Positions 1-7,132 of a DNA stretch of 64,000 nucleotides are shown here, piece by piece. Every line of letters begins with the position of its first letter. Position 1 is the first letter of the stretch. Position numbers and translations under genes: made by a program. The notes under the pieces are model-generated. The model saw nothing but the letters and a program-made list of their open reading frames with translations, made no database searches and was not told the origin of the DNA. The DNA comes from Mesorhizobium australicum WSM2073 (lineage in GTDB: Bacteria > Pseudomonadota > Alphaproteobacteria > Rhizobiales > Rhizobiaceae), in the NCBI RefSeq assembly GCF_000230995.2, contig NC_019973.1:310001-374000 (forward strand), given 5' to 3'.

Positions 1-677
1 AACTCCTCGGCGTCGCCTTCGACCAGCCGGATGCCGCGTGCCTTCAGCGTCTGATAGAAAGGGGCCGGTAAAAGCGGTGAATAGACCAGCGCCAGGTCGT
101 CGGCCAGCGGGCTGATAACCGACATCAGATGCAGGCACGCCTCTTCGCCCTGCCACAGCGGCAGATCGAAGCCGTAGACGGAAATCCCCAGCGGCGACAG
201 CAGGTTGGAAACCTGCTGGATGCCTTCCTGGTTGGAACGGACACCGCGCCCGATCGCCAGCGTGCGGGCATCCACCCATACACAGTCGCCACCTTCGACC
301 TGGCCAGGAGCCTCGACGCGACCAAGGATCGGAATGCCCAGCCTTCTGTAGGTTTCTTCATGCAGCGAAGGCTCCCTGGCGCGCAGCGGCTTGCCCATGG
401 ACAGGATCAGCGCACCGCGGTCGGTCATCAGCGAAGGGTCGTGCGTGAACACCGAATCCGAAAGTCCGTCGGCCTTGTCCTCGATCCATTCGATCTCGGC
501 GCCGGAAGCCGCCACCAGTTCAGCCAGGGCTGCGTGCTGCGAGGCAGCTTTCGCCGGGTTGAATCCCGGACCATAGTGCCAGGCAGCCCGGTCGGCGTCG
601 CGCATGGCGTTGGCGGCCGACCGCATCAGCACGCGCCGCAGCGGCGCCGCCATGGACTGAGATCCGAAAGCGCTCAT
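1..677 (-). CDS. Dimethylarginine dimethylaminohydrolase-family amidinohydrolase (3' end outside window)
   Basis: The first 225 residues are present; the gene runs off the left edge. The fold is the guanidino-modifying (DDAH/arginine deiminase/amidinotransferase) family, which hydrolyses the guanidino carbon of arginine derivatives; DDAH itself gives citrulline plus dimethylamine. Visible family motifs are FTHDP at residues 77-81, VEGGD at 127-131, the Arg/Asn loop GRGVRSNQEG at 143-152 and CLHL at 181-184, whose His is the usual catalytic one. The nucleophilic Cys of the family lies near the C-terminus and is not in the window. The start is the first ATG; Met9 is an alternative. It diverges from a polar amino acid ABC transporter operon, which fits arginine-type substrates. 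Substrate (methylated or plain arginine) cannot be decided. Confidence 0.8.
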   Translation of the reverse strand, partial: MSAFGSQSMAAPLRRVLMRSAANAMRDADRAAWHYGPGFNPAKAASQHAALAELVAASGAEIEWIEDKADGLSDSVFTHDPSLMTDRGALILSMGKPLRAREPSLHEETYRRLGIPILGRVEAPGQVEGGDCVWVDARTLAIGRGVRSNQEGIQQVSNLLSPLGISVYGFDLPLWQGEEACLHLMSVISPLADDLALVYSPLLPAPFYQTLKARGIRLVEGDAEE

Positions 678-727
678 CGATGCCCTTTTTAAGCTGAAAA
701 AAACCGAGAAAATTTCATGAGAGGTTA

Positions 728-758
728 TTTATACACTTGCACAACAAGGCCGCAAGTG
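728..758 (-). promoter_or_regulatory. Candidate promoter of the DDAH-family gene with overlapping dyad
   Basis: On the minus strand TTGCGG (750-755) and TATAAA (728-733) are 16 bp apart, an acceptable -35/-10 pair pointing at the amidinohydrolase gene. A 7-bp inverted repeat, CACTTGC at 734-740 and GCAAGTG at 752-758, fills the spacer and overlaps the -35 box, so a repressor bound there would block the promoter. The remainder of the 678-890 gap must also hold the divergent transporter promoter. Read by eye only. Confidence 0.35.
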
Positions 759-890
759 CCGTAATGAGCGGGATTGACGGGCTCGCTCTGTTGGGTCCAT
801 GCTTGAGGTCTGGAGCGAGGCAGTACAGCGTATGTTGATTAGCCGGATAGACGTTCGACGAACCGCCGGCGGCGATATGGAGGTCATTTG

Positions 891-1706
891 GTGAGCGCTG
901 TGGCAGCTGCCAAAGTCCCATCCGGCGAGGCGCAGGACGGCGCCGCAGAAGCCATCCATGTCGAGAACCTGCACAAGAAATTCGGTCAACTGCATGTGCT
1001 GAAGGGCGTATCGCTGTCGGCGCGCGACGGCGAGGTCATCGCCATCATCGGCGGCTCGGGCTCGGGCAAATCGACGCTGCTGCGCTGCATCAACTGCCTG
1101 GAAAACCCGACCAGCGGCATCATCCGGGTCAATGGCGAGGAGATCAAGCTCAAGGCGGACAGCCATGGCCATACGATTCCGGCCGACCGCAGGCAGATCG
1201 AACGCATCCGCTCCAAGCTCGGCATGGTGTTCCAGAACTTCAACCTGTGGAGCCATATGACTCTGATCGAAAACGTCATCGAGGTTCCCGTTCATGTGCT
1301 GGGCGTCAAGCGCGACCAGGCTGTCGCCCAGGCCGAAAAGCTGCTGGTGCGCGTCGGTCTGGCCGAGAAGCGCGACGTCTATCCTGCGTATCTCTCCGGC
1401 GGCCAGCAGCAGCGCGCCGCGATCGCTCGCGCCTTGGCCATCAATCCGCGCGTCATGCTGTTCGACGAACCGACCTCGGCGCTCGATCCCGAACTGGTCG
1501 GCGAAGTGCTGAAGGTGATTGGCGATCTGGCCCGTGAAGGCCGCACCATGGTGCTGGTCACCCACGAAATGAAATTCGCCCGCGAGGTCGCGACCCACGT
1601 CGTCTACCTCTACAACGGGTTGGTCGAGGAGGAAGGCCCGCCGGAGCAGATCTTCGGCGCGCCCAAGTCCGAAAGGCTAAAGCAGTTCATCCGCAACATC
1701 GGCTAG
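891..1706 (+). CDS. Polar amino acid ABC transporter, ATP-binding protein
   Basis: A 271-residue ATPase that powers import of a polar, probably basic, amino acid (HisP/OccP type). Walker A GGSGSGKST is at 54-62, the Q-loop FQNFNLW at 114-120, the signature LSGGQQQR at 168-175 and Walker B VMLFDEP at 188-194. The long insert after the first beta strands (around 84-105) is typical of HisP-like subunits of histidine/lysine/arginine/ornithine systems. GTG at 891 is chosen because GGAGG at 879-883 is 7 bases upstream; the in-frame TTG at 888 is only 4 bases away. It is the first gene of an operon with a binding protein, two permeases and an Ldh-family reductase. Confidence 0.93.
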   Translation: MSAVAAAKVPSGEAQDGAAEAIHVENLHKKFGQLHVLKGVSLSARDGEVIAIIGGSGSGKSTLLRCINCLENPTSGIIRVNGEEIKLKADSHGHTIPADRRQIERIRSKLGMVFQNFNLWSHMTLIENVIEVPVHVLGVKRDQAVAQAEKLLVRVGLAEKRDVYPAYLSGGQQQRAAIARALAINPRVMLFDEPTSALDPELVGEVLKVIGDLAREGRTMVLVTHEMKFAREVATHVVYLYNGLVEEEGPPEQIFGAPKSERLKQFIRNIG

Positions 1707-1761
1707 GGACAGGCCGGGACGGAAGAAAACCGGGAACCAACAACAAACTGGGAGTTCTGAA

Positions 1762-2559
1762 ATGAAGACTGTTCTGAAGACATTCGCCACGGCGCTGCTG
1801 CTCGGCGTCGCCGCCATGGGCGTGGCCAAGGCCGATCCGGTCAAGATCGGCGTCGCCGCCGAACCCTACGCGCCCTTCACCTCGCCAGATGCTTCGGGCA
1901 AATGGGTCGGCTGGGAGATCGACTTCATCGACGCCGTCTGCGCCGAAGAGAAGCTCGACTGCGTCATCACCCCTGTCGCCTGGGACGGCATCATCCCGGC
2001 ACTGACTACCAAGAAGATCGACCTCATTGTCTCGTCGATGTCGATCACCGACGAACGCAAGAAGACCATCGACTTCTCCGACAAATACTACAACACCCCG
2101 ACCGCCATCATCGGCCCCAAGGACCAGAAGTTCGGCGCCACGCCCGACGATCTCAAGGGCAAGGTCCTCGGCGTCCAGGTGTCGACGGTGCATGCCGTCT
2201 ACGCCAAGAAGCATTTCGGCCCCACCGCATCCGAGATCAAGGAATACCAGACGCAGGACGAAGCCAACAACGACCTCGCCGCGGGCCGCCTCGACGCGGT
2301 GCAGGCCGATTCCATCGCGCTCAAGGAGTTCCTCAAGACCGACCAGGGCAAGGCCTGCTGCGATCTCAAGGGCATGGTGGCCCCTGACGACGAGGTGCTC
2401 GGACCGGGCGTCGGCGCCGGCGTGCGCAAGGAAGACACCGCCCTGAAAGAGAAGATCAACGCCGGCATCAAGGCGATCCGCGCCAACGGCAAATATGACG
2501 AGATCTCGAAGAAATATTTCGATTTCGACATTTACGGCGGCGCCACGCAGTCGAACTGA
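1762..2559 (+). CDS. Polar amino acid ABC transporter, periplasmic binding protein
   Basis: A 265-residue solute-binding protein (SBP family 3, HisJ/ArgT fold) that captures the amino acid in the periplasm and hands it to the two permeases downstream. A Sec signal peptide covers about residues 1-24, ending AKA before DPVKIG. The family hallmark GWEIDFIDAVC is near residue 50 and the lobe-2 stretch DEANNDLAAGRLDAV near 165. The ATG has a GGGAG box upstream (1751-1755). The ligand cannot be read off; the DDAH-type neighbour makes arginine derivatives possible, and the reductase at the operon end suggests a compound degraded through a cyclic imino acid. A strong hairpin follows the stop codon. 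Confidence 0.93.
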   Translation: MKTVLKTFATALLLGVAAMGVAKADPVKIGVAAEPYAPFTSPDASGKWVGWEIDFIDAVCAEEKLDCVITPVAWDGIIPALTTKKIDLIVSSMSITDERKKTIDFSDKYYNTPTAIIGPKDQKFGATPDDLKGKVLGVQVSTVHAVYAKKHFGPTASEIKEYQTQDEANNDLAAGRLDAVQADSIALKEFLKTDQGKACCDLKGMVAPDDEVLGPGVGAGVRKEDTALKEKINAGIKAIRANGKYDEISKKYFDFDIYGGATQSN

Positions 2560-2571
2560 GACCCTCGCATC

Positions 2572-2610
2572 GGCTGGAGGACAGGGCGCTGACGCCCTCG
2601 TCCTCCAGCC
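2572..2610 (+). promoter_or_regulatory. Strong intra-operon hairpin after the binding-protein gene
   Basis: Perfect 11-bp arms, GGCTGGAGGAC (2572-2582) and GTCCTCCAGCC (2600-2610), enclose a second 6-bp stem AGGGCG/CGCCCT with a CTGA loop, so the stem is about 17 bp with one bulged C. No T-run follows, so it is unlikely to be a full terminator. In many ABC operons such structures protect the 3' end of the binding-protein message and keep that protein in excess over permeases; that role is inferred. Confidence 0.6.
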
Positions 2611-2643
2611 GGCCTGTCCACGCATGCTTGCCGCCGGCTGCTG

Positions 2644-3429
2644 GTGCCGGCGGACAGAGCCAGCAATCCGGGGGCGAAGCTGATCGAATCCTTTCTTCCG
2701 GCCTCCGCGGCCGGCATCGTCGAACTGCTCTCGCCGGCTCCCGTCGGCTGGGGCGGGACGCTCTTGCTCGGGCTCCTGCATTCGCTAGAGATCGCCGTCG
2801 GCGCGACCATCGTCGGCCTGCTGATTGGAACCTGCGGTGCCTATGGCAAGCTTTACGGCGGACCCGTGGTGCGCGACCTGTTCGCGGTCTACACCACCGT
2901 GGTGCGCGCCGTGCCGGAACTGGTGCTGATCCTGCTGCTCTACTATGCCGGCACCGACCTGATAAACCAGGTGCTGACGGCGATGGGTTACCAGCGTGTC
3001 GACATCAGCGGGCTGGTGGCCGGCATCGCCGTGCTCGGCTTCGTCCAGGGCGCCTATTCGACGGAAGTCATCCGCGGCGCGATCCTCGCTATCCCGCAGG
3101 GCCAGATCGAAGCCGCCCGCGCCTTCGGCATGTCTCCCGGCCTTCTGTTGCGGCGCATCACGCTGCCGGCGATGCTGCCTTTCGCCATTCCGGGCCTCGC
3201 CAATCTGTGGTTGATCGCCACCAAGGACACCGCGCTGCTGGCCGTCGTCGGCTTCTTCGAACTGACACTGGCGACACGACAGGCGGCGGGCGTCACCAAG
3301 GCATATCTGGTTTTCTTCCTCGCCGCCGGCGTGCTCTATCTCTGCGTGACACTGGTTTCGAACCTCCTGCTTGGCCGCGCGGAGAAATGGGCGCGGCGCG
3401 GCATGCCTTCGATCAAGGAGGCACGCTGA
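2644..3429 (+). CDS. Polar amino acid ABC transporter, permease 1 (HisQ/OccQ type)
   Basis: A 261-residue inner-membrane permease of the His/Glu/Gln/Arg/opine family. About five hydrophobic segments are visible, and the cytoplasmic EAA loop that docks on the ATPase reads EAARAFGMSPGLLLRRI around residues 155-171. The proposed GTG start lacks a convincing ribosome binding site. An initiation a few codons downstream, nearer IESFLPAS, is possible. The stop overlaps the start of the second permease (TGATG), implying translational coupling. Confidence 0.9.
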   Translation: MPADRASNPGAKLIESFLPASAAGIVELLSPAPVGWGGTLLLGLLHSLEIAVGATIVGLLIGTCGAYGKLYGGPVVRDLFAVYTTVVRAVPELVLILLLYYAGTDLINQVLTAMGYQRVDISGLVAGIAVLGFVQGAYSTEVIRGAILAIPQGQIEAARAFGMSPGLLLRRITLPAMLPFAIPGLANLWLIATKDTALLAVVGFFELTLATRQAAGVTKAYLVFFLAAGVLYLCVTLVSNLLLGRAEKWARRGMPSIKEAR

Positions 3430-4238
3430 TGACCAGCGAAACGGTCATCATCGACACGGCGGCGCGCGCATCGCTCTGGCTGCAGCCGCATCGCATCGTG
3501 CTGATCCTGATCGCGCTGGGGCTGGTGGCGTCAGCCGCCTTCTTCATGCGCTGGGACTGGCTGCCGCAATATTGGGAAATGGGCCTGATGGGGATCTGGC
3601 GTGCCCTGTGGATCCTGGCCGTCACCTGTACGCTCGGCTTCATGATCGCCGTGCCCGTGGGGCTGGCGCAGGCGGCCGGCTCGATCTGGGTCGCGGCACC
3701 CGCGAAAGTCTTCTGCACCATCATCCGCGGCACGCCGCTGCTTCTGCAGCTATGGCTGCTCTATTACGGGCTGGGCTCGCTTTTCCCGCAATATCCATGG
3801 ATCCGCGAATCCTGGATGTGGCCCTATCTCAGGCAAGCCTGGCCGTACGGCGTGCTGGCGCTGACCTTGTCCTTCGCCGGCTACGAGGGCGAAGTGATGC
3901 GCGGCGCCTTTGCCGGCGTGCCCAAGGGGCAGCTGGAAGCCGCCCGCGCCTTCGGCATGAGCCGCTGGAAGATCTTCCGCCGCATCTGGCTGCCGCAAGC
4001 CTTCTACCGGGCGCTGCCGACGCTGACCGGCGAGACCGTGCTGCAGCTGAAATCGACGCCGCTGGTGGCAACCATCAGCGTGATCGACATCTTCGCCGTC
4101 TCGTCCAAGGTGCGGCAGGACACCTATCTCACCTATGAGCCCTTGCTGCTCCTGGCGTTGATCTATATGGCGATCACCGGCATTCTGGTCTTCGCCTTCA
4201 GCCGGATCGAGGCACGAATCCCGGTCAAGATCGGCTAG
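3429..4238 (+). CDS. Polar amino acid ABC transporter, permease 2 (HisM/OccM type)
   Basis: A 269-residue partner permease. The N-terminal tail of about 25 residues is followed by about five to six transmembrane segments and the EAA loop EAARAFGMSRWKIFRRI in the second half. The ATG at 3429 overlaps the TGA of permease 1 and has AAGGAGGCACG immediately upstream. The reading frame stays open upstream to 2628, but that part only shadows permease 1. With the ATPase and binding protein it forms a complete importer. Confidence 0.92.
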   Translation: MTSETVIIDTAARASLWLQPHRIVLILIALGLVASAAFFMRWDWLPQYWEMGLMGIWRALWILAVTCTLGFMIAVPVGLAQAAGSIWVAAPAKVFCTIIRGTPLLLQLWLLYYGLGSLFPQYPWIRESWMWPYLRQAWPYGVLALTLSFAGYEGEVMRGAFAGVPKGQLEAARAFGMSRWKIFRRIWLPQAFYRALPTLTGETVLQLKSTPLVATISVIDIFAVSSKVRQDTYLTYEPLLLLALIYMAITGILVFAFSRIEARIPVKIG

Positions 4239-4345
4239 GTTCAAGTGAGTGGTGGGTAGGGATTGGTAAGTAGGAAGTGGCTGCCGCGCACTCCACAACT
4301 CACCACTCACCAACCCCTACTCACTACTCACTAAGGGCAATCGCC
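4239..4345 (+). repeat. Low-complexity imperfect inverted repeat between permease and reductase
   Basis: The spacer is dominated by AGTGAGTGGTGGGTAGGG-like text on the left and its approximate complement (CACCACTCACC, CCCTACTCACTACTCAC) on the right, around a short GC-rich centre. The transcript could fold into a long imperfect hairpin between the permease and reductase genes. The composition (GTGAGTGG units) is unlike neighbouring DNA. Whether it is a dispersed element needs a genome-wide comparison. Confidence 0.5.
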
Positions 4346-5347
4346 ATGCAACTCAGTCTCGACCAGGCAAAAGGGCTGTGCCGGATGGCGGCACTTGGCG
4401 CCGGCGCCAACGAGGAAGCAGCGCAATCGCTCACCGCCTCGATCATCGCGGCCGAGGCAGAGGGACTTGCAGCCGTCGGGCTCACACATTTCATCGACTA
4501 CCTCGAAGCGCTCGAGGCCGGACGCATCGACGGCAATGCCGATCCGGTGATCACCCGGCCGGCGCTGGCCATCTATCTCTCGGACGCACGCGGCGGGCTG
4601 GCGCATACCGGCTTCGACCGCACCATCGACGACCTCGCCAAGGCGGCAAGACTGTTCGGCGTCGCCATCTTCTCGCAGAAGAACGCCTACACCTGCGGGG
4701 CGCTCGGCTACTTCACCGGCCGACTGGCCGCGCAGGGGCTGGTGTCCTTCGCCGCAACCAACGGTCCGGCCGTCCTGGCCGGCTCAGGCTCGGTCAAGCC
4801 GGTCTTTTGCACCAACCCGATGTCTTTCGCCGCCCCCGCCGCCGACGGCGCGCCGCTGGTCATCGACCAGTCGTCGAGCGCCACCGCCTTCGTCAACATC
4901 CGCAAGGCCGCCGAGGACGGCAAGAAGATCCCCGAAGGCTGGGCGCTGGACGCCAGCGGCAACCCGACCACCGATCCGGCGGCGGCCATGAAGGGCGCCA
5001 TGCTCGCCTTCGGCGGCCAGCGCGGCGCCAACATCGCGCTGATGGTCGAAGTGCTGGCGGCCGGCCTGTCGGGCGCCAACTGGTCACTCGACGCGCCATG
5101 GTTCAGCGGCGGCCCGGACAGCCCCGGGACCGGCCTGTTCGTGCTTGCCGTCGAGCCCAAGCTGCTCGACCCGGGCTTCGAGCAGCGCATGAAAGACCAG
5201 CTTGACCGGCTGCGGCGGCGCTTCGGCGTTCACGTGCCAGGCCGCGCCCGCGCCGAAGCGGCCGAAAAGGCGCAGGCGCGCGGCATCACCGCGCCCAAGG
5301 CAGTGATCCAGCGCATCTCCGAATTCGCCGAACGCTACTCGGCCTGA
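4346..5347 (+). CDS. Ldh-family (malate/L-lactate/ureidoglycolate dehydrogenase fold) NAD(P)-dependent oxidoreductase
   Basis: A 333-residue member of the Ldh_2 superfamily, which includes AllD, YbiC and the delta1-piperideine-2-carboxylate/pyrroline-2-carboxylate reductase DpkA. The family core TNPMSFAAP is at about 156-164. At the two places where characterised members usually carry His, this protein has AVG (about residues 43-45, normally SHG) and Thr116 in NAYTCGALGYF (normally N-S-x-H-x-G). It may therefore belong to a divergent subfamily. ATG 4346 is chosen over an upstream start at 4277, because that extension is translated from the low-complexity repeat. As the last gene of an amino acid import operon it probably reduces a cyclic imino acid or 2-oxo acid; the substrate is inferred. 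Confidence 0.82.
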   Translation: MQLSLDQAKGLCRMAALGAGANEEAAQSLTASIIAAEAEGLAAVGLTHFIDYLEALEAGRIDGNADPVITRPALAIYLSDARGGLAHTGFDRTIDDLAKAARLFGVAIFSQKNAYTCGALGYFTGRLAAQGLVSFAATNGPAVLAGSGSVKPVFCTNPMSFAAPAADGAPLVIDQSSSATAFVNIRKAAEDGKKIPEGWALDASGNPTTDPAAAMKGAMLAFGGQRGANIALMVEVLAAGLSGANWSLDAPWFSGGPDSPGTGLFVLAVEPKLLDPGFEQRMKDQLDRLRRRFGVHVPGRARAEAAEKAQARGITAPKAVIQRISEFAERYSA

Positions 5348-5392
5348 TTTCTTCTCCTTTCTTTGCAGACGATTACTTGGCCGCCCCGCCTG

Positions 5393-5417
5393 ACGCGCGG
5401 TTGTGCGCGTTTTTTTT
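5393..5417 (+). terminator. Rho-independent terminator of the amino acid transport operon
   Basis: A 6-bp GC stem, ACGCGC (5393-5398) with GCGCGT (5405-5410), a 6-base loop and an eight-base T-run (5410-5417). It lies 45 bases after the reductase stop codon. Confidence 0.65.
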
Positions 5418-5591
5418 CGCGCGCGTCCTGAACCTTTTTGAGCGCCCGGGCGACCAACGTTTGTCCAGGGCAAGGTGAGCTTGCCCGATCCAGACCGGGG
5501 AACAGCAAAATCAAAATCGAAAGTCTGCTTCGCGTGAAAGGCATCGCCCTTCGCGTCCCGGAAACCCAACCTCAAATCAAAGGAAATCATC

Positions 5592-5873
5592 ATGACCAAC
5601 ACCAAGACCACCATGCTGACCGCCGTCCTCCTGCTCGGTTCCTTCATGGGCGCCACGCAGGCTGCCAATTTGAAGGCCGCACCGGTCAAGCCGGCCAACC
5701 CGGGCGTCATTACCGCGCCGGGTGGCGGCGCCACCGAGGACCACTACTGCAAGAACGGCCATGCGAAATTCGCCAACTGCAGCGCCGATTTCGTCGCCGC
5801 ATGCAAGAAGGTTGGTGGCACCATGTCGGATGTTCAGGGCTGGGGTGGGCGTACTTGCTTCACGCCCTCCTGA
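5592..5873 (+). CDS. Small secreted four-cysteine protein, unknown function
   Basis: A 93-residue protein I do not recognise. Residues 1-24 form a Sec signal peptide ending ATQA before ANLKAAP, leaving a mature domain of about 69 residues. Four Cys are present (in HYCKNG, ANCSAD, AACKKV and RTCFTP), consistent with two disulfides in the periplasm or outside the cell. A Gly-rich stretch (PGGGATED) precedes the Cys core. AAAGGAAATC gives a good ribosome binding site before ATG 5592. It appears monocistronic, between a terminator at 5393-5417 and another at 5931-5953. Confidence 0.75.
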   Translation: MTNTKTTMLTAVLLLGSFMGATQAANLKAAPVKPANPGVITAPGGGATEDHYCKNGHAKFANCSADFVAACKKVGGTMSDVQGWGGRTCFTPS

Positions 5874-5930
5874 TACCGTCTCAGGTCAGGCCGCTCGTCG
5901 GCCCCTGACACCTCATGGATGTCATCCGGG

Positions 5931-5953
5931 AAACCCCGCTTCGGCGGGGTTTT
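5931..5953 (+). terminator. Rho-independent terminator after the small secreted protein
   Basis: A perfect 9-bp stem AAACCCCGC/GCGGGGTTT closed by a TTCG tetraloop, with T residues at the 3' side. It lies 58 bases after the stop codon. It has classic terminator geometry. Confidence 0.85.
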
Positions 5954-6141
5954 CTGCGTTTGTCGCTCGCAGGGCCAAGATATGATTCGTGCGCTTGTCG
6001 CAGGAAAACCGCGTCTTACTTTTTCTTGGATTTGCGCGAAAAACAAGGATGACGCGACGACGCGTCGCCCTTTGCCTTTGGCGCAAAACGGACTATGAAA
6101 CGGCTCAGCCAAGCCATCTGGAACGCGCGCCGGAGCCCGCC

Positions 6142-7119
6142 ATGACCGAAATCCTGCAGACCCCAAAGCTCGTCGTCGTCTTTGGCGGGTCAGGCTTTGT
6201 CGGCCGTCATGTCGTGCGGGCGCTGGCCAAGCGCGGTTATCGCATCAGGGTCGCCTGCCGGCGGCCCGACCTTGCCGGCCATTTGCAGCCGCTCGGCAAT
6301 GTCGGCCAGATCCAGCCGGTGCAGGCCAATGTGCGCGTGCGCTGGTCGGTCGACCGCGCCGTGCAAGGTGCCGACCATGTCGTCAATCTCGTCGCCATCC
6401 TGCATGAGAGCGGCCGGCAGAAATTCTCCGCCGTGCACGAATTCGGTGCTCGCGCCATCGCCGAGGCGGCGCGCTCCGTCGGCGCCGGGCTCACCCATAT
6501 TTCGGCGCTCGGCGCCGATCCGGATTCCGAATCGGATTATGCGCGCACCAAGGCGCTCGGTGAAAAGGCCGTGCTGGAGACGATCGCCGATGCCGTGATC
6601 TTGCGGCCGTCGATCAATTTCGGGCCGGAGGACAGCTTCTTCAACCGGTTCGCGAATATGGCGCGTTATTCGCCGGTGCTGCCGCTGATCGGCGGCGGCC
6701 AGACCAAGTTCCAGCCGGTCTATGTCGGTGACGTGGCGGAGGCTGTCGCGCGTTCGGTCGACGGCAAGATCGATGGCGGCCAGGTTTACGAGCTCGGCGG
6801 CCCCAACGTGCTCACCTTCAAGGAGTGCATGCAGGAACTGCTCACGGTTATCGAGCGCAAGCGCCTGCTGGTGCCGGTGCCGTGGTGGATGGCAAACATC
6901 CAGGCCTCGATCCTCGGCCTGTTGCCCAATCCGCTGCTGACCAAGGACCAGGTGATGCAGTTGCGCGAGCACAACGTCGTTTCGGACGAAGCCGCCAAGG
7001 CCAACCGGACACTGGCGGGACTCGGCATCCAGCCGCAATCGATCGCGACGATCCTGCCGAGCTATCTCTGGCGCTTCCGCGCCGCCGGCCAGTTCCAGCA
7101 GCGTAAGCCCGCGGTATAA
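6142..7119 (+). CDS. Complex I NDUFA9-type NAD(P)-binding protein (atypical SDR)
   Basis: A 325-residue extended/atypical short-chain dehydrogenase of the NDUFA9 (39-kDa complex I accessory subunit) family that many alphaproteobacteria carry. The dinucleotide-binding motif FGGSGFVGRHV is at about residues 14-24. HISALGADPDSESDYARTK supplies the family's Ser and modified YxxxK region near 120-138. The C-terminus PSYLWRFRAAGQF is also family-like. ATG 6142 matches the usual length; upstream in-frame codons back to 5989 do not look like protein. It is annotated variously as an NADH-ubiquinone oxidoreductase accessory protein or a sugar epimerase; its role in bacteria is not settled. Confidence 0.87.
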   Translation: MTEILQTPKLVVVFGGSGFVGRHVVRALAKRGYRIRVACRRPDLAGHLQPLGNVGQIQPVQANVRVRWSVDRAVQGADHVVNLVAILHESGRQKFSAVHEFGARAIAEAARSVGAGLTHISALGADPDSESDYARTKALGEKAVLETIADAVILRPSINFGPEDSFFNRFANMARYSPVLPLIGGGQTKFQPVYVGDVAEAVARSVDGKIDGGQVYELGGPNVLTFKECMQELLTVIERKRLLVPVPWWMANIQASILGLLPNPLLTKDQVMQLREHNVVSDEAAKANRTLAGLGIQPQSIATILPSYLWRFRAAGQFQQRKPAV

Positions 7120-7132
7120 GAAGCGTCGGCCC

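Noticed and set aside
2628..4238. A 536-codon frame that would fuse the two permease regions
   Set aside because: Its first half is out of frame with the first permease and shows no membrane character; the real second permease starts at 3429.
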